This document shows positions 1 through 7,006 of a stretch of DNA of 28,239 nt, one piece after another. The DNA comes from an uncultured Fibrobacter sp. (GTDB taxonomy: Bacteria > Fibrobacterota > Fibrobacteria > Fibrobacterales > Fibrobacteraceae), in assembly GCF_900316465.1 (NCBI RefSeq), contig NZ_ONDD01000017.1, forward strand, positions 3,599 to 31,837, written 5' to 3'. The notes beneath the pieces are model-generated. The model had not been told where the DNA came from, ran no database searches, and saw only the letters and a list, made by a program, of their open reading frames with translations. A program made the translations under genes and the position numbers. The stretch's first letter is position 1. Each line of letters starts with the position of its first letter.

Positions 1-54
1 AATGCCGGCCCATGAAAGGACCATAAAAATCAGGCCGCTAGTAGAAAATTCCAT
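1..54 (-). CDS. NSS transporter small subunit (MetS-like), partial
   Basis: Only the first 18 codons are in the window; the gene continues past the left edge. The visible peptide is MEFSTSGLIFMVLSWAGI, a short polar start followed by a hydrophobic stretch. It begins one base after the stop codon of the upstream NSS-family transporter (TAA-C-ATG), which suggests translational coupling. In several bacteria NSS-type methionine/alanine transporters carry a tiny single-span subunit encoded directly downstream (MetS of the MetPS system), and length class, hydrophobicity and position fit that. The assignment rests on context and 18 residues, so it is provisional. Confidence 0.6.
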   Translation of the reverse strand, partial: MEFSTSGLIFMVLSWAGI

Positions 55-55
55 G

Positions 56-1708
56 TTATGCCTCCTCGTTGTCGGAATCGCCGACAGTCATGTTCTGCTT
101 GTGGAGAACGGTTGTCTTTCTGGCCGGGCCGTTCTCCTTCCAGGCGTAGTAGATGGCAATATTCAAGAGCACCACGAGGGCGAGCAGGAATCCGCGAACG
201 CCCCAGGTAAAGCCAATTTGCGAGAATTCGCTGCCGAGGAAAGTCACCTTGGCATCGGCGGGAACGTTGCTCAACAGGAGCACGCCCATGCCATCGTGAA
301 TAATCCAGGCGACCAGCACGACAGCCAAGTAAATCGGGCACACGTACATAATGATCGGCCTAAAGAAGCGGGGAAGTTTCAAGGCGGCGCCGTCGTTCAT
401 CAAGGCGAAAGCTTCGCATTCCGGCTTGCCGTCTTCGCCAATCACGTCGGACTTGCGGCGACCGAGCACAAACGAGAAGATGAATGCCTGAATCGTGCCG
501 AGAACCACCAGCAAGAAGCTTCCGCCCCAGAAGTCGAGCTCGTCGACCGCGCCTGCGGCAAGGCCGAAAATACCCACAAGGCCTCCCAAGAAGGTCACTG
601 TACCGGTGGCGGTAATGGAGCCCTTGCGGCTGAACTTCAAGTCGTCTTCGCAGAAGCTAATCAGCGGCTGGATAATCGAAATAGCGCTGGTGACGCCCGC
701 GATAAAGAGCATCGCAAACCACAACGTCTGGAAGAATCCGCCAAAGGGCAGCTGACCGAACACGAACGGCATGGTCTGGAAGCCGAGGCCGAAGGTACCG
801 AGCTTCGCGCATTCTTCAATATTGTTGCCGGCAATGAGCACGGCCATCGGAATCACGATGGTACCGCCGAGGATAATTTCGGCAAAGCCGTTGGTGGCGC
901 CTGCAGTCAAAGACGAAAGCACCAGGTCTTCCTTGGGCTTCAGGTAGCTTGCGTAGCAGAAGACGATGCCCATACCGAGGCTCATGGTAAAGAATACCTG
1001 GCCGGAGGCGGCAAGCCAAACGGCGGGGTTAAGGATTTCAGAAAGGTTCGGGTTCCACACGAAAGCGAGTCCCTTACCGATATCGCTAATGGTAAGCACG
1101 CGCACCACAAGGATAATGCCCATGATCAAAAGAATCGGCATGGTAATCTTGTTCACGCGTTCAATGCCCTTGCGCACGCCGAACGACAGGAGCCCCATGT
1201 TGCAGGCGAACGTGATCAAGAAGAAGAGGATGGCGGCAGGAACCGGGCCAATCTTGGTATTCAGCATGATGTAGTTGCCGAAGAATTCCTTCATCGGTTC
1301 GTAACCGCCGGCGACCACTTCCATCAGTTTGCCTGTGGCAGAATAGTAGGTGAACGCCAGAATCCAGGACTGGATAAAGATATAGTAGAAGCTGATGAAC
1401 AGCGGGGGCAAGAGCCCGAGCGAACCCAGGTGCTTGGCCCAGGGCTTCTTGTTCAGAATGTAGTGGAATCCGCCCGGGGCGGTACCGTGGTGCTTGTTAC
1501 CGGCTGCGCGGCCAAGCGTCCATTCCATCCAAGAAAGGGGAATGCCCAAAAGTAAGAAGGCAATGAGGTACGGAATAATGAATGCGCCACCACCATTTGT
1601 AGCGGCCTGTACCGGAAAACGCAAGAAGTTGCCAAGTCCGACGGCGGAACCCGCGACCGCGAGAATCACACCCAGCTTCGAACCCCAGTTGTCTCTAGAG
1701 CTTTTCAT
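56..1708 (-). CDS. Sodium-dependent amino-acid transporter, NSS family
   Basis: A 550-residue polytopic inner-membrane protein of the neurotransmitter:sodium symporter (SNF/LeuT) family, expected to couple Na+ entry to amino-acid uptake. The N-terminus has the family signature: NWGSKLGVILAVAGSAVGLG followed by NFLRFP (about residues 7-32), which forms the unwound TM1 and Na+/substrate site in LeuT. The rest is a series of hydrophobic segments and the protein ends in a short acidic tail (DSDNEEA). Length suits the prokaryotic NSS subgroup. The ATG at 1708 follows an AAGGA-type ribosome site, and a TAAATTTG promoter-like box lies at 1735-1742. A small-subunit gene starts one base after its stop, pointing to a MetPS-like two-gene operon. 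Substrate cannot be read from sequence; methionine or alanine is a guess from the small subunit. Confidence 0.93.
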   Translation of the reverse strand: MKSSRDNWGSKLGVILAVAGSAVGLGNFLRFPVQAATNGGGAFIIPYLIAFLLLGIPLSWMEWTLGRAAGNKHHGTAPGGFHYILNKKPWAKHLGSLGLLPPLFISFYYIFIQSWILAFTYYSATGKLMEVVAGGYEPMKEFFGNYIMLNTKIGPVPAAILFFLITFACNMGLLSFGVRKGIERVNKITMPILLIMGIILVVRVLTISDIGKGLAFVWNPNLSEILNPAVWLAASGQVFFTMSLGMGIVFCYASYLKPKEDLVLSSLTAGATNGFAEIILGGTIVIPMAVLIAGNNIEECAKLGTFGLGFQTMPFVFGQLPFGGFFQTLWFAMLFIAGVTSAISIIQPLISFCEDDLKFSRKGSITATGTVTFLGGLVGIFGLAAGAVDELDFWGGSFLLVVLGTIQAFIFSFVLGRRKSDVIGEDGKPECEAFALMNDGAALKLPRFFRPIIMYVCPIYLAVVLVAWIIHDGMGVLLLSNVPADAKVTFLGSEFSQIGFTWGVRGFLLALVVLLNIAIYYAWKENGPARKTTVLHKQNMTVGDSDNEEA

Positions 1709-1734
1709 TTTTCACATCCTTTCAAATTTTGGAA

Positions 1735-1742
1735 CAAATTTA
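1735..1742 (-). promoter_or_regulatory. Candidate -7 promoter element (TAAATTTG) of transporter operon
   Basis: On the minus strand the sequence GCTAAATTTGTTCC lies 27 nt before the transporter ATG. TAAATTTG matches the Bacteroidetes-type -7 element TAnnTTTG exactly. No convincing -33 element is seen at the expected distance, where a strong palindrome sits instead. Confidence 0.45.
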
Positions 1743-1759
1743 GCTTTTTCGCTCTTTGT

Positions 1760-1782
1760 CATGCCCGGCTTGGCCGGGCATG
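1760..1782. repeat. REP-like perfect palindrome between divergent genes
   Basis: A perfect 10-bp inverted repeat, CATGCCCGGC / GCCGGGCATG, with a 3-nt TTG centre. It lies between two divergent genes, so it cannot be an ordinary terminator for either. Its GC-rich arms stand out from the AT-rich intergene. It may be a dispersed REP-type element or a regulatory hairpin. Confidence 0.6.
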
Positions 1783-1915
1783 TCCTCTTGTTTTTTACTT
1801 CTGTATACAGATTTCTTGAAAAAAATGGTGCTTTTTGTACCGTTGAAGTCTATCTTTATATCCATAAACCGAGAGGGTGGGGTAACCCCTCGTTAAACAC
1901 TAAAAAGGATGACTT

Positions 1916-2650
1916 ATGATCGACGTTAAGGGCAAATGGGCCTTGATTACGGGTGGCTGCCGTGGGGTAGGCCGCCTTACTGCTATCGAAATGGCAAAAC
2001 TTGGCGCCAACATTATTCTGCAGGGCCGCGACAAAACTCACGCCGAACCGGTGATGGCCGAAATCAAGAAGTACGGTGTTGAATGCCGTGCTGTGGGTTG
2101 CAACCTCGAAGTCGCTTGCGAAATCGACGCTGCTCTCGCCGAAATCGATTCCTGGGGCGTGCAGGTCGATATCGTGTTCAACAACGCGGGCCTCATGAGC
2201 CATTACTTTACCGATTATCTGACCAACACCATGGAAGACTTCCACCAGGCTCTCGCCGTGAACTTCCTTGCTCCGATCAAAATTGCCTATCACTTCTTGC
2301 CGGGCATGATCAAGCGTGGCTTTGGCCGTATGCAGCTTACCACTAGTGGCATCGCCAACGAACCCGAACTCATGGGTTACGCCTGCGCCAAGGCTGCTCT
2401 GACAAAATTTGTCAAGGACTTTGCCTGCAAGCTGAATGGTACCGATGTCATGATGAACGTCATGGATCCGGGTTGGTTGCGCACCGATCTCGGTGGCCCC
2501 AACGCTCCTAACGCCCCCGAAAGCGTGATTCCGGGTTCCATGGTGTCTGTCATGCTCGACGACAAGAAGAGTGGCCGTTGGTTCAGCGCTCAGGAATTTA
2601 CTGGCATGTCCCTTGCCGACGCTGTTGAAAAGGGCAAGTCTGTGGAGTAA
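1916..2650 (+). CDS. SDR-family NAD(P)-dependent oxidoreductase
   Basis: A 244-residue classical short-chain dehydrogenase/reductase, soluble and presumably cytosolic. Residues 12-19 (TGGCRGVG) are the Rossmann cofactor motif TGxxxGxG. NNAG is at 89-92, the catalytic Ser is probably S144, and the YxxxK pair is Y155/K159. PGWLRTDLGG at 185-194 is the usual post-catalytic segment. The Arg just after the glycine motif and another in the GRD at 37-39 would suit NADP(H), but this is inference. The ATG at 1916 is preceded by AAGGA. A strong intrinsic terminator follows, so the gene is probably monocistronic. The substrate cannot be inferred; family members act on sugars, alcohols, fatty-acyl and steroid-type substrates. 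Confidence 0.92.
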   Translation: MIDVKGKWALITGGCRGVGRLTAIEMAKLGANIILQGRDKTHAEPVMAEIKKYGVECRAVGCNLEVACEIDAALAEIDSWGVQVDIVFNNAGLMSHYFTDYLTNTMEDFHQALAVNFLAPIKIAYHFLPGMIKRGFGRMQLTTSGIANEPELMGYACAKAALTKFVKDFACKLNGTDVMMNVMDPGWLRTDLGGPNAPNAPESVIPGSMVSVMLDDKKSGRWFSAQEFTGMSLADAVEKGKSVE

Positions 2651-2681
2651 TTGTAAAATCGAGGTGTTTGAAATTTTACAA
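2651..2681. repeat. 9-bp inverted repeat directly after the SDR stop codon
   Basis: TTGTAAAAT at 2651-2659 and its exact complement ATTTTACAA at 2673-2681 flank a 13-nt loop. It begins with the base after the stop codon and precedes the terminator hairpin, so it may protect the mRNA 3' end. Confidence 0.5.
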
Positions 2682-2685
2682 TGGA

Positions 2686-2718
2686 GAAAGTCCGGCCTTC
2701 GGGTTGGGCTTTCTTTTT
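2686..2718 (+). terminator. Intrinsic terminator of the SDR gene
   Basis: A 12-bp stem with four G-T pairs, 2686-2697 against 2702-2713, closed by a TTCG tetraloop and followed by TTTTT. A textbook Rho-independent terminator. Confidence 0.9.
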
Positions 2719-2830
2719 GTAAAAAGATGTTTAAAAACGCGATGGCTATTGGGCTCAAAAAAACTATAAAAAAATATTACAAGGAAATTGTTCTTCTCAT
2801 TACTATTTTTTATGTGGGATTAATAAGGGA

Positions 2831-2851
2831 TTGGTTTTTAACATAAACCAA
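2831..2851 (+). promoter_or_regulatory. Palindrome in the leader of the GH5 cellulase gene
   Basis: TTGGTTT (2831-2837) and AAACCAA (2845-2851) are perfect inverted arms around TTAACAT. The right arm abuts the AAAGG ribosome-binding site (2851-2855). It could be a 5' leader hairpin or an operator around a weak -10-like TAACAT. Confidence 0.45.
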
Positions 2852-2861
2852 AAGGTCTAGA

Positions 2862-5579
2862 ATGAAAAAGATTCTTGCGATTATGTCTATGGCTGCGGTG
2901 TCCGCCATGGCAATCACGGCAAGCAGGGTCGGCCCTGTTAGCACATACGGCGAACTTAAGGCCAATGGTGGCAAACTTTCCGGTTCTTGCCCGGAATATG
3001 CCAACAAGGCTGTCCAGGTGAAGGGCATGAGCCTTTTCTGGAGTTCGGGCAATACCTATTCTACCGACTTTTACTCTGAAAAGGGCATTAACCGCCTGGT
3101 CGACGACATGGGCGTCGAAGTGGTTCGTTTTGCTCTCGGTGCAGCAGACGAAAAGTTCAACAGCTCGGGCCGTTCTTACACGACGGGTGGCGAAGGCTTC
3201 CAGAAGGCTTTGCTCAAGTCCGTGGTGAACGCTGCTGTCGATAAGGACATTTACGTCATCATTGACTGGCACATCGAATCTTCTGATGGCTTTACTAACG
3301 ATGCTGTCAAGTTCTTCGAATATGCAGCCCAGGAATACGGCAAGTACAACAACGTGATTTTCGAAATTTGGAACGAACCGACCGGTAGCATGGATGCCGT
3401 GAAGCAGCATGCCGATCAGGTGATTCCGGTTATCCGTAAGTATTCTGATAACCTCATCCTCGTGGGTAGCCCGGGATGGTCCAGCCAGCCGAATGCTTGC
3501 GCTTCCGCAGGCATCAACGACAAGAACTACGGTTGTACGCTCCATTTCTATGCTGCAACTCACTATATGGGCGATGGCGGTTACAACAAGGCTGCAGAAA
3601 CGGCTATGGCTGCAGGCGTGCCTGTGTTTGCTACCGAATGGGGTACCGTCAATGCTAACGGTGATGGCCAGCCGGATGAAGGCTCCAGCAATAAGTGGGT
3701 AGAATGGATGGCTCAGAAGGGCGTGTCTTGGACGAACTGGAACGCTTCTGCTATGAACGAAACTTCTGCCGCATTCTCTACCGCAGTGTTTGAAAACGGC
3801 TTCTCCTACACCAATTCCGGTAAGTACGTGAAGAGCAAGCTCGGTGGCGCTTCCTATAAGGATTGCGGCCTCAAGAATGGTGATGCCGAAGAACAGTCTG
3901 GCTTCTCTACGGGCGTTGCCAATGGTGCTACCACTTCCATTCTCGATGACATGGAAGATGGCGACCGTTACGGCTACCTCGGTGGTGCTTGGGCTGCTGT
4001 CGAAGACCAGGAAAACGGCGGTAAGAGCTCCATTTCTAACGACAAGATTGAAGATGACTTTGGCAATACGACCTACCAGGTTGTGTACCCGGTCAGTGGC
4101 GACAGCAAGAACACCTCTAAGTATGTCGCGGCCCTTAAGGACGTGAAGATTGGTAAGGGTACTCTTGATTACGGTCCGTACATCAAGATGTTCCTCACTC
4201 TCCTGAAGGAAGAAAAGAAGGATTCTCCGAAGGCTTATGCAGATTTCTCCAAGTGCTCTACCATTAAGTACAAGTACAAGGGGGCCAGCCATAACTTCGC
4301 AATCGAAACGACTGACGTTACTGACTATAACTATCACCGCGTGAACAAGGACGCCTCTGAAGGCTGGAAGGAAGTCGAAATCACGACCGATATGCTGAAA
4401 CAGGAAACTTGGGGTGACGATTCTCGCTCCACTCCGATCAACATGGCTCATGCAACTCGTCTTTCTTGGGAAATCAAGGGCCTTGAAAAGGTTCCGGACG
4501 ATATCAACCAGCCCAAGTATCCGTACCTCTACATTGACGACGTGAAGTGCGATGGCCTTTCCTTCACTGCTACTAGCGGTGGCAGCGGCGACTCTCCGAA
4601 GTCTTCTTCTTCTGTGGGTGGCAAGTCTAGCTCCAGCAATGGTCAGGGCAAGTCTAGCTCTAGCAATGGCCAGGGTAAGTCCAGCTCCAGTACGACTCCG
4701 ACTCTCTCTTCTTCTTCTGTCGCTCCGGTGATTACCGACATCAAGATTATTGATGACTTCGAAGACGGTGATGAAGTTGCCAAGACCACGGGTACTTGGT
4801 ATGCCTATACCGACAAGGAACCGGGTGGACTTTCCTCTATCTCTAACATCTATGACAACACCCTCGGTGGCTATGTCGTGGTGTTCCCGGGCTCTGCCGA
4901 TGCCGCTAACGGTACTCAGGGCTTTGCCGCTTTGACTGAAATCGTTTGGAACCAGGGCGCTTATAAGGAAGCTCCGTTCGTCGCTCTCGGTCTCAATACG
5001 AATGCCGATACCTCTAAGGGTATTGACCTGAGCGCTTGCTCGGCTTTGAGCTACCGCTATAGAGGTAGTGCTCATACCTTGAAGGTCCAGGATGGTCAGG
5101 TGACTGACTACGCCTATCACCAGATCAATTTCGAAGATGCTCTCGAATGGACGACCGTTGTGGCCAGCTGGGAAGATATCGAACAGCCGAGCTGGGGCGA
5201 ACCGGTTGATCTGAACAAGAAGAACATCAAGAAGTTCGCTTGGGAAGTCGTTGGTTACAAGAACATTGAATACCAGCCGACAATCAACTTCCTCTTTGTG
5301 GATGACTTCAAGTGCGTTGATGCAAGCGTCGGAGTCCGCATGGCTCGCAAGCCTGCTGGCCAGCTCAAGCTCAGCGTGAACGGCTCTACGCTCAACGTGA
5401 CGACCGCCGCTGCAGCCCGCATCCAGGTGTTCGACATGCAGGGTAACATGGTCATGAACCGCCTCGAAAGTGCCGCCGGCAACCATCAGGTTTCTCTCGA
5501 AAGCCTGAACCGCGGTAACTACGTGGTCCGCGTCAAGACCGTGAAGGCCGCCCAGACCGCCCGCATTACTCTCAAGTAA
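2862..5579 (+). CDS. Secreted multidomain GH5 endoglucanase with two CBM11-like modules
   Basis: A 905-residue exported cellulase. The N-terminus (MKKILAIMSMAAVSAMA) is a signal peptide. Residues about 45-330 form a GH5 (subfamily 2-like) TIM barrel hydrolysing internal beta-1,4-glucan bonds. IIDWH is at 133-137, the acid/base is E172 in IWNEP, and the nucleophile is E259 in ATEWG. Two related beta-sandwich modules follow, each opening with DDxEDG: about 360-572 and 627-830. Both resemble CBM11/CBM30-type carbohydrate-binding modules. They are separated by a Ser-rich linker (577-622) with GKSSSSNGQ repeats. The last about 75 residues (QLKLSVNGSTLNV to ARITLK) form a small C-terminal beta-domain of the kind used for type IX-like sorting in the FCB group; that role is inferred. 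The start has AAAGG six bases upstream and a terminator follows. The exact CBM family is less sure than GH5. Confidence 0.93.
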   Translation: MKKILAIMSMAAVSAMAITASRVGPVSTYGELKANGGKLSGSCPEYANKAVQVKGMSLFWSSGNTYSTDFYSEKGINRLVDDMGVEVVRFALGAADEKFNSSGRSYTTGGEGFQKALLKSVVNAAVDKDIYVIIDWHIESSDGFTNDAVKFFEYAAQEYGKYNNVIFEIWNEPTGSMDAVKQHADQVIPVIRKYSDNLILVGSPGWSSQPNACASAGINDKNYGCTLHFYAATHYMGDGGYNKAAETAMAAGVPVFATEWGTVNANGDGQPDEGSSNKWVEWMAQKGVSWTNWNASAMNETSAAFSTAVFENGFSYTNSGKYVKSKLGGASYKDCGLKNGDAEEQSGFSTGVANGATTSILDDMEDGDRYGYLGGAWAAVEDQENGGKSSISNDKIEDDFGNTTYQVVYPVSGDSKNTSKYVAALKDVKIGKGTLDYGPYIKMFLTLLKEEKKDSPKAYADFSKCSTIKYKYKGASHNFAIETTDVTDYNYHRVNKDASEGWKEVEITTDMLKQETWGDDSRSTPINMAHATRLSWEIKGLEKVPDDINQPKYPYLYIDDVKCDGLSFTATSGGSGDSPKSSSSVGGKSSSSNGQGKSSSSNGQGKSSSSTTPTLSSSSVAPVITDIKIIDDFEDGDEVAKTTGTWYAYTDKEPGGLSSISNIYDNTLGGYVVVFPGSADAANGTQGFAALTEIVWNQGAYKEAPFVALGLNTNADTSKGIDLSACSALSYRYRGSAHTLKVQDGQVTDYAYHQINFEDALEWTTVVASWEDIEQPSWGEPVDLNKKNIKKFAWEVVGYKNIEYQPTINFLFVDDFKCVDASVGVRMARKPAGQLKLSVNGSTLNVTTAAAARIQVFDMQGNMVMNRLESAAGNHQVSLESLNRGNYVVRVKTVKAAQTARITLK
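4620..4691 (+). repeat. 27-bp tandem repeat encoding the Ser-rich linker (GKSSSSNGQ)
   Basis: Two complete 27-bp units (4620-4646 and 4647-4673) and a partial third (4674-4691) encode GKSSSSNGQ. Units differ only at synonymous positions. Such Ser-rich linkers join catalytic and binding modules in Fibrobacter glycosidases. Copy number could vary by slippage. Confidence 0.85.
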
Positions 5580-5604
5580 TCAGGAAATAGTTTAAGTGAA
5601 AATG

Positions 5605-5633
5605 CCCCGGACAATCGTCCGGGGTATTTCTTT
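5605..5633 (+). terminator. Intrinsic terminator of the GH5 gene
   Basis: Perfect 8-bp stem CCCCGGAC / GTCCGGGG (5605-5612, 5617-5624) with loop AATC, then TATTTCTTT. Confidence 0.85.
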
Positions 5634-5666
5634 AATGTGATAAAAAAGAATGCGACAAATTGATAA

Positions 5667-5685
5667 GGGAGGGCAATGCCCTCCC
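5667..5685 (-). terminator. GC-rich hairpin after tgt, probable terminator
   Basis: Perfect 8-bp stem GGGAGGGC / GCCCTCCC with a 3-nt loop, located between the convergent GH5 and tgt genes, just past the tgt stop. The T-run on the minus strand is poor (TTATCAATTTG), so efficiency as a terminator is uncertain. Confidence 0.6.
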
Positions 5686-5710
5686 TAACATTTATGCTAC
5701 ATGCTAAAAT

Positions 5711-6847
5711 CTACTGCAAATCGCGCTGCAGAATTTCGCACTTTTCCTTCTTCCATTCCTCGAAGGTGTCGTCGGCGATGTGCTGCTTGGCTTCGCGCAT
5801 CAGGTGCAGGTAAAAGTGCAGGTTGTGGATGCTCGCAAGTGTAAACCCGAGCGATTCTCCGGCATGGTGCAGGTGACGCAGGTACGCGCGGCTAAAGTTA
5901 CGGCAGCAGTAGCAGTCGCAATTCGGGTCAACCGGCTTGTCGAATTCTTCGGCATGGCGGGCCGCCTTGTAGCGCAAAACGCCTTCGCTGGTGAACAGCA
6001 TGCCGTTGCGGGCGTTGCGGGTCGGCATCACGCAGTCGCACATGTCCACGCCGCGTTCGATGAGTTCAAGCAAGTTCCACGGGGTTCCCACGCCCATCAC
6101 GTAGCGGGCGTGGTCCTGCGGCAAAATGTCGGTACAGAAGTCGGCGATTTCGTACATGGTTTCGGTCGGTTCACCCACCGAAAGGCCTCCCATGGCAAAG
6201 CCGTCGGGGCCGAGCTCGGCGATGCGCTCGATAGCCTGCTTGCGCAGGTTCTTGTGCATGCCGCCCTGAATAATTCCGAAGAATTGCTGGTCGTAACCGT
6301 GAATGGGCGGGTGTTCCTTGAGCCATTGCATGGCCTCGGCGGTCCATTTCAGGGTGTAATTCAGGCTATGTTCGGCCTCTTTGGCGGTACTCGGGTACGG
6401 AGTGCATTCGTCGAGGGCCATAATGATGTCCGCGCCGATTTCGCGCTGGGCGTTCATGACGCTTGCCGGGCTGAAAAAGTGCTTCGAACCGTCTAAAATG
6501 CTCCTGAATTCCACGCCTTCAGGGGTAATTTTGCGTAAATCCTTCAGGCTCCACACCTGAAATCCGCCGCTATCCGTTAAAACCGGACCGTCCCAGGCCA
6601 TAAATTTATGGATTCCGCCCGCTTTTGCGATTCGCGGGGTGGTGGGACGCAGGTACAGGTGGTAGGTGTTTGCAAGGATAATTTCGGCCTTGATGTCCTT
6701 AAGCTGCGCAGGAGTGACCGCTTTTACGGTTGCTTCGGTGCCCACGGGCATAAAAATGGGGGTTGTCACGTCGCCGTGATCGGTGTGGACAACGCCCAGG
6801 CGGGCTTTCGATTTTTTTGATGTCTTTAAAAGTTCAAAGCGGTTCAT
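5711..6847 (-). CDS. tgt: Queuine tRNA-ribosyltransferase (tRNA-guanine transglycosylase)
   Basis: A 378-residue homologue of bacterial Tgt, which exchanges G34 of GUN-anticodon tRNAs (Asp, Asn, His, Tyr) for preQ1 in queuosine synthesis. Catalytic residues are visible: D92 in TDSGGFQ (general base) and D271 in CDCVMPTRNARNG (nucleophile). The zinc site is C310-x-C312-x2-C315 with H341 in SIHN. GIIQGG (191-196) and GGLSVGE (220-226) are standard family segments. Length matches the family, so the protein is intact. It stands alone here; no queA, queC-F or yajC/secDF neighbour is seen. It is convergent with the GH5 gene and divergent from the GH43 gene. Confidence 0.98.
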   Translation of the reverse strand: MNRFELLKTSKKSKARLGVVHTDHGDVTTPIFMPVGTEATVKAVTPAQLKDIKAEIILANTYHLYLRPTTPRIAKAGGIHKFMAWDGPVLTDSGGFQVWSLKDLRKITPEGVEFRSILDGSKHFFSPASVMNAQREIGADIIMALDECTPYPSTAKEAEHSLNYTLKWTAEAMQWLKEHPPIHGYDQQFFGIIQGGMHKNLRKQAIERIAELGPDGFAMGGLSVGEPTETMYEIADFCTDILPQDHARYVMGVGTPWNLLELIERGVDMCDCVMPTRNARNGMLFTSEGVLRYKAARHAEEFDKPVDPNCDCYCCRNFSRAYLRHLHHAGESLGFTLASIHNLHFYLHLMREAKQHIADDTFEEWKKEKCEILQRDLQ

Positions 6848-6935
6848 TGGTTCGCTAATATAGAAAAATCAGGCGTTTTTTCCTATAGAGGGCTATTGTC
6901 AATTTATCCATAGCAATATTGATAATAAACGGATT

Positions 6936-6966
6936 TTTACGCAAAAAAGGGGTAATTTTACCTTTG
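6936..6966 (+). promoter_or_regulatory. Candidate promoter of the GH43 gene (TTTA-N19-TACCTTTG)
   Basis: TTTA (6936-6939), then 19 nt, then TACCTTTG (6959-6966). This fits the Bacteroidetes-type layout TTTG-N19-21-TAnnTTTG with one mismatch in the upstream box. It would place the transcript start near 6971 and give a leader of roughly 36 nt. The other orientation of the intergene (6848-6960) must hold the tgt promoter; TATATTAG shortly upstream of tgt is a one-mismatch candidate. Confidence 0.5.
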
Positions 6967-6970
6967 GATG

Positions 6971-7000
6971 GGTCCGCGTGTGTGGACTCCCGCATGGAGT
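6971..7000 (+). promoter_or_regulatory. Leader hairpins occluding the GH43 ribosome-binding site
   Basis: ACTCC (6986-6990) pairs perfectly with GGAGT (6996-7000), which contains the GGAG ribosome site (6996-6999) of the GH43 start codon. A competing pairing, GTCC (6972-6975) with GGAC (6984-6987), shares bases with ACTCC, so the two stems exclude each other. Seen directly; regulatory meaning is inferred. Confidence 0.4.
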
Positions 7001-7006
7001 GATTAT

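Noticed and set aside
2..1555. 517-codon open frame on the plus strand
   Set aside because: It lies antisense to the NSS transporter. Its translation is rich in His, Glu and Arg with no domain, as expected from the complement of a hydrophobic protein gene.
1856..2758. 300-codon open frame on the minus strand
   Set aside because: Shadow of the SDR gene, which has all catalytic motifs on the plus strand.
2838..5486. 882-codon open frame on the minus strand
   Set aside because: It is the exact shadow of the GH5 gene, kept open by biased codon use; no signal, motif or ribosome site.
6968..7006. Upstream ATG for the GH43 gene
   Set aside because: It would add 13 residues before a complete signal peptide and has no ribosome site, while the ATG at 7007 has GGAG at proper spacing.
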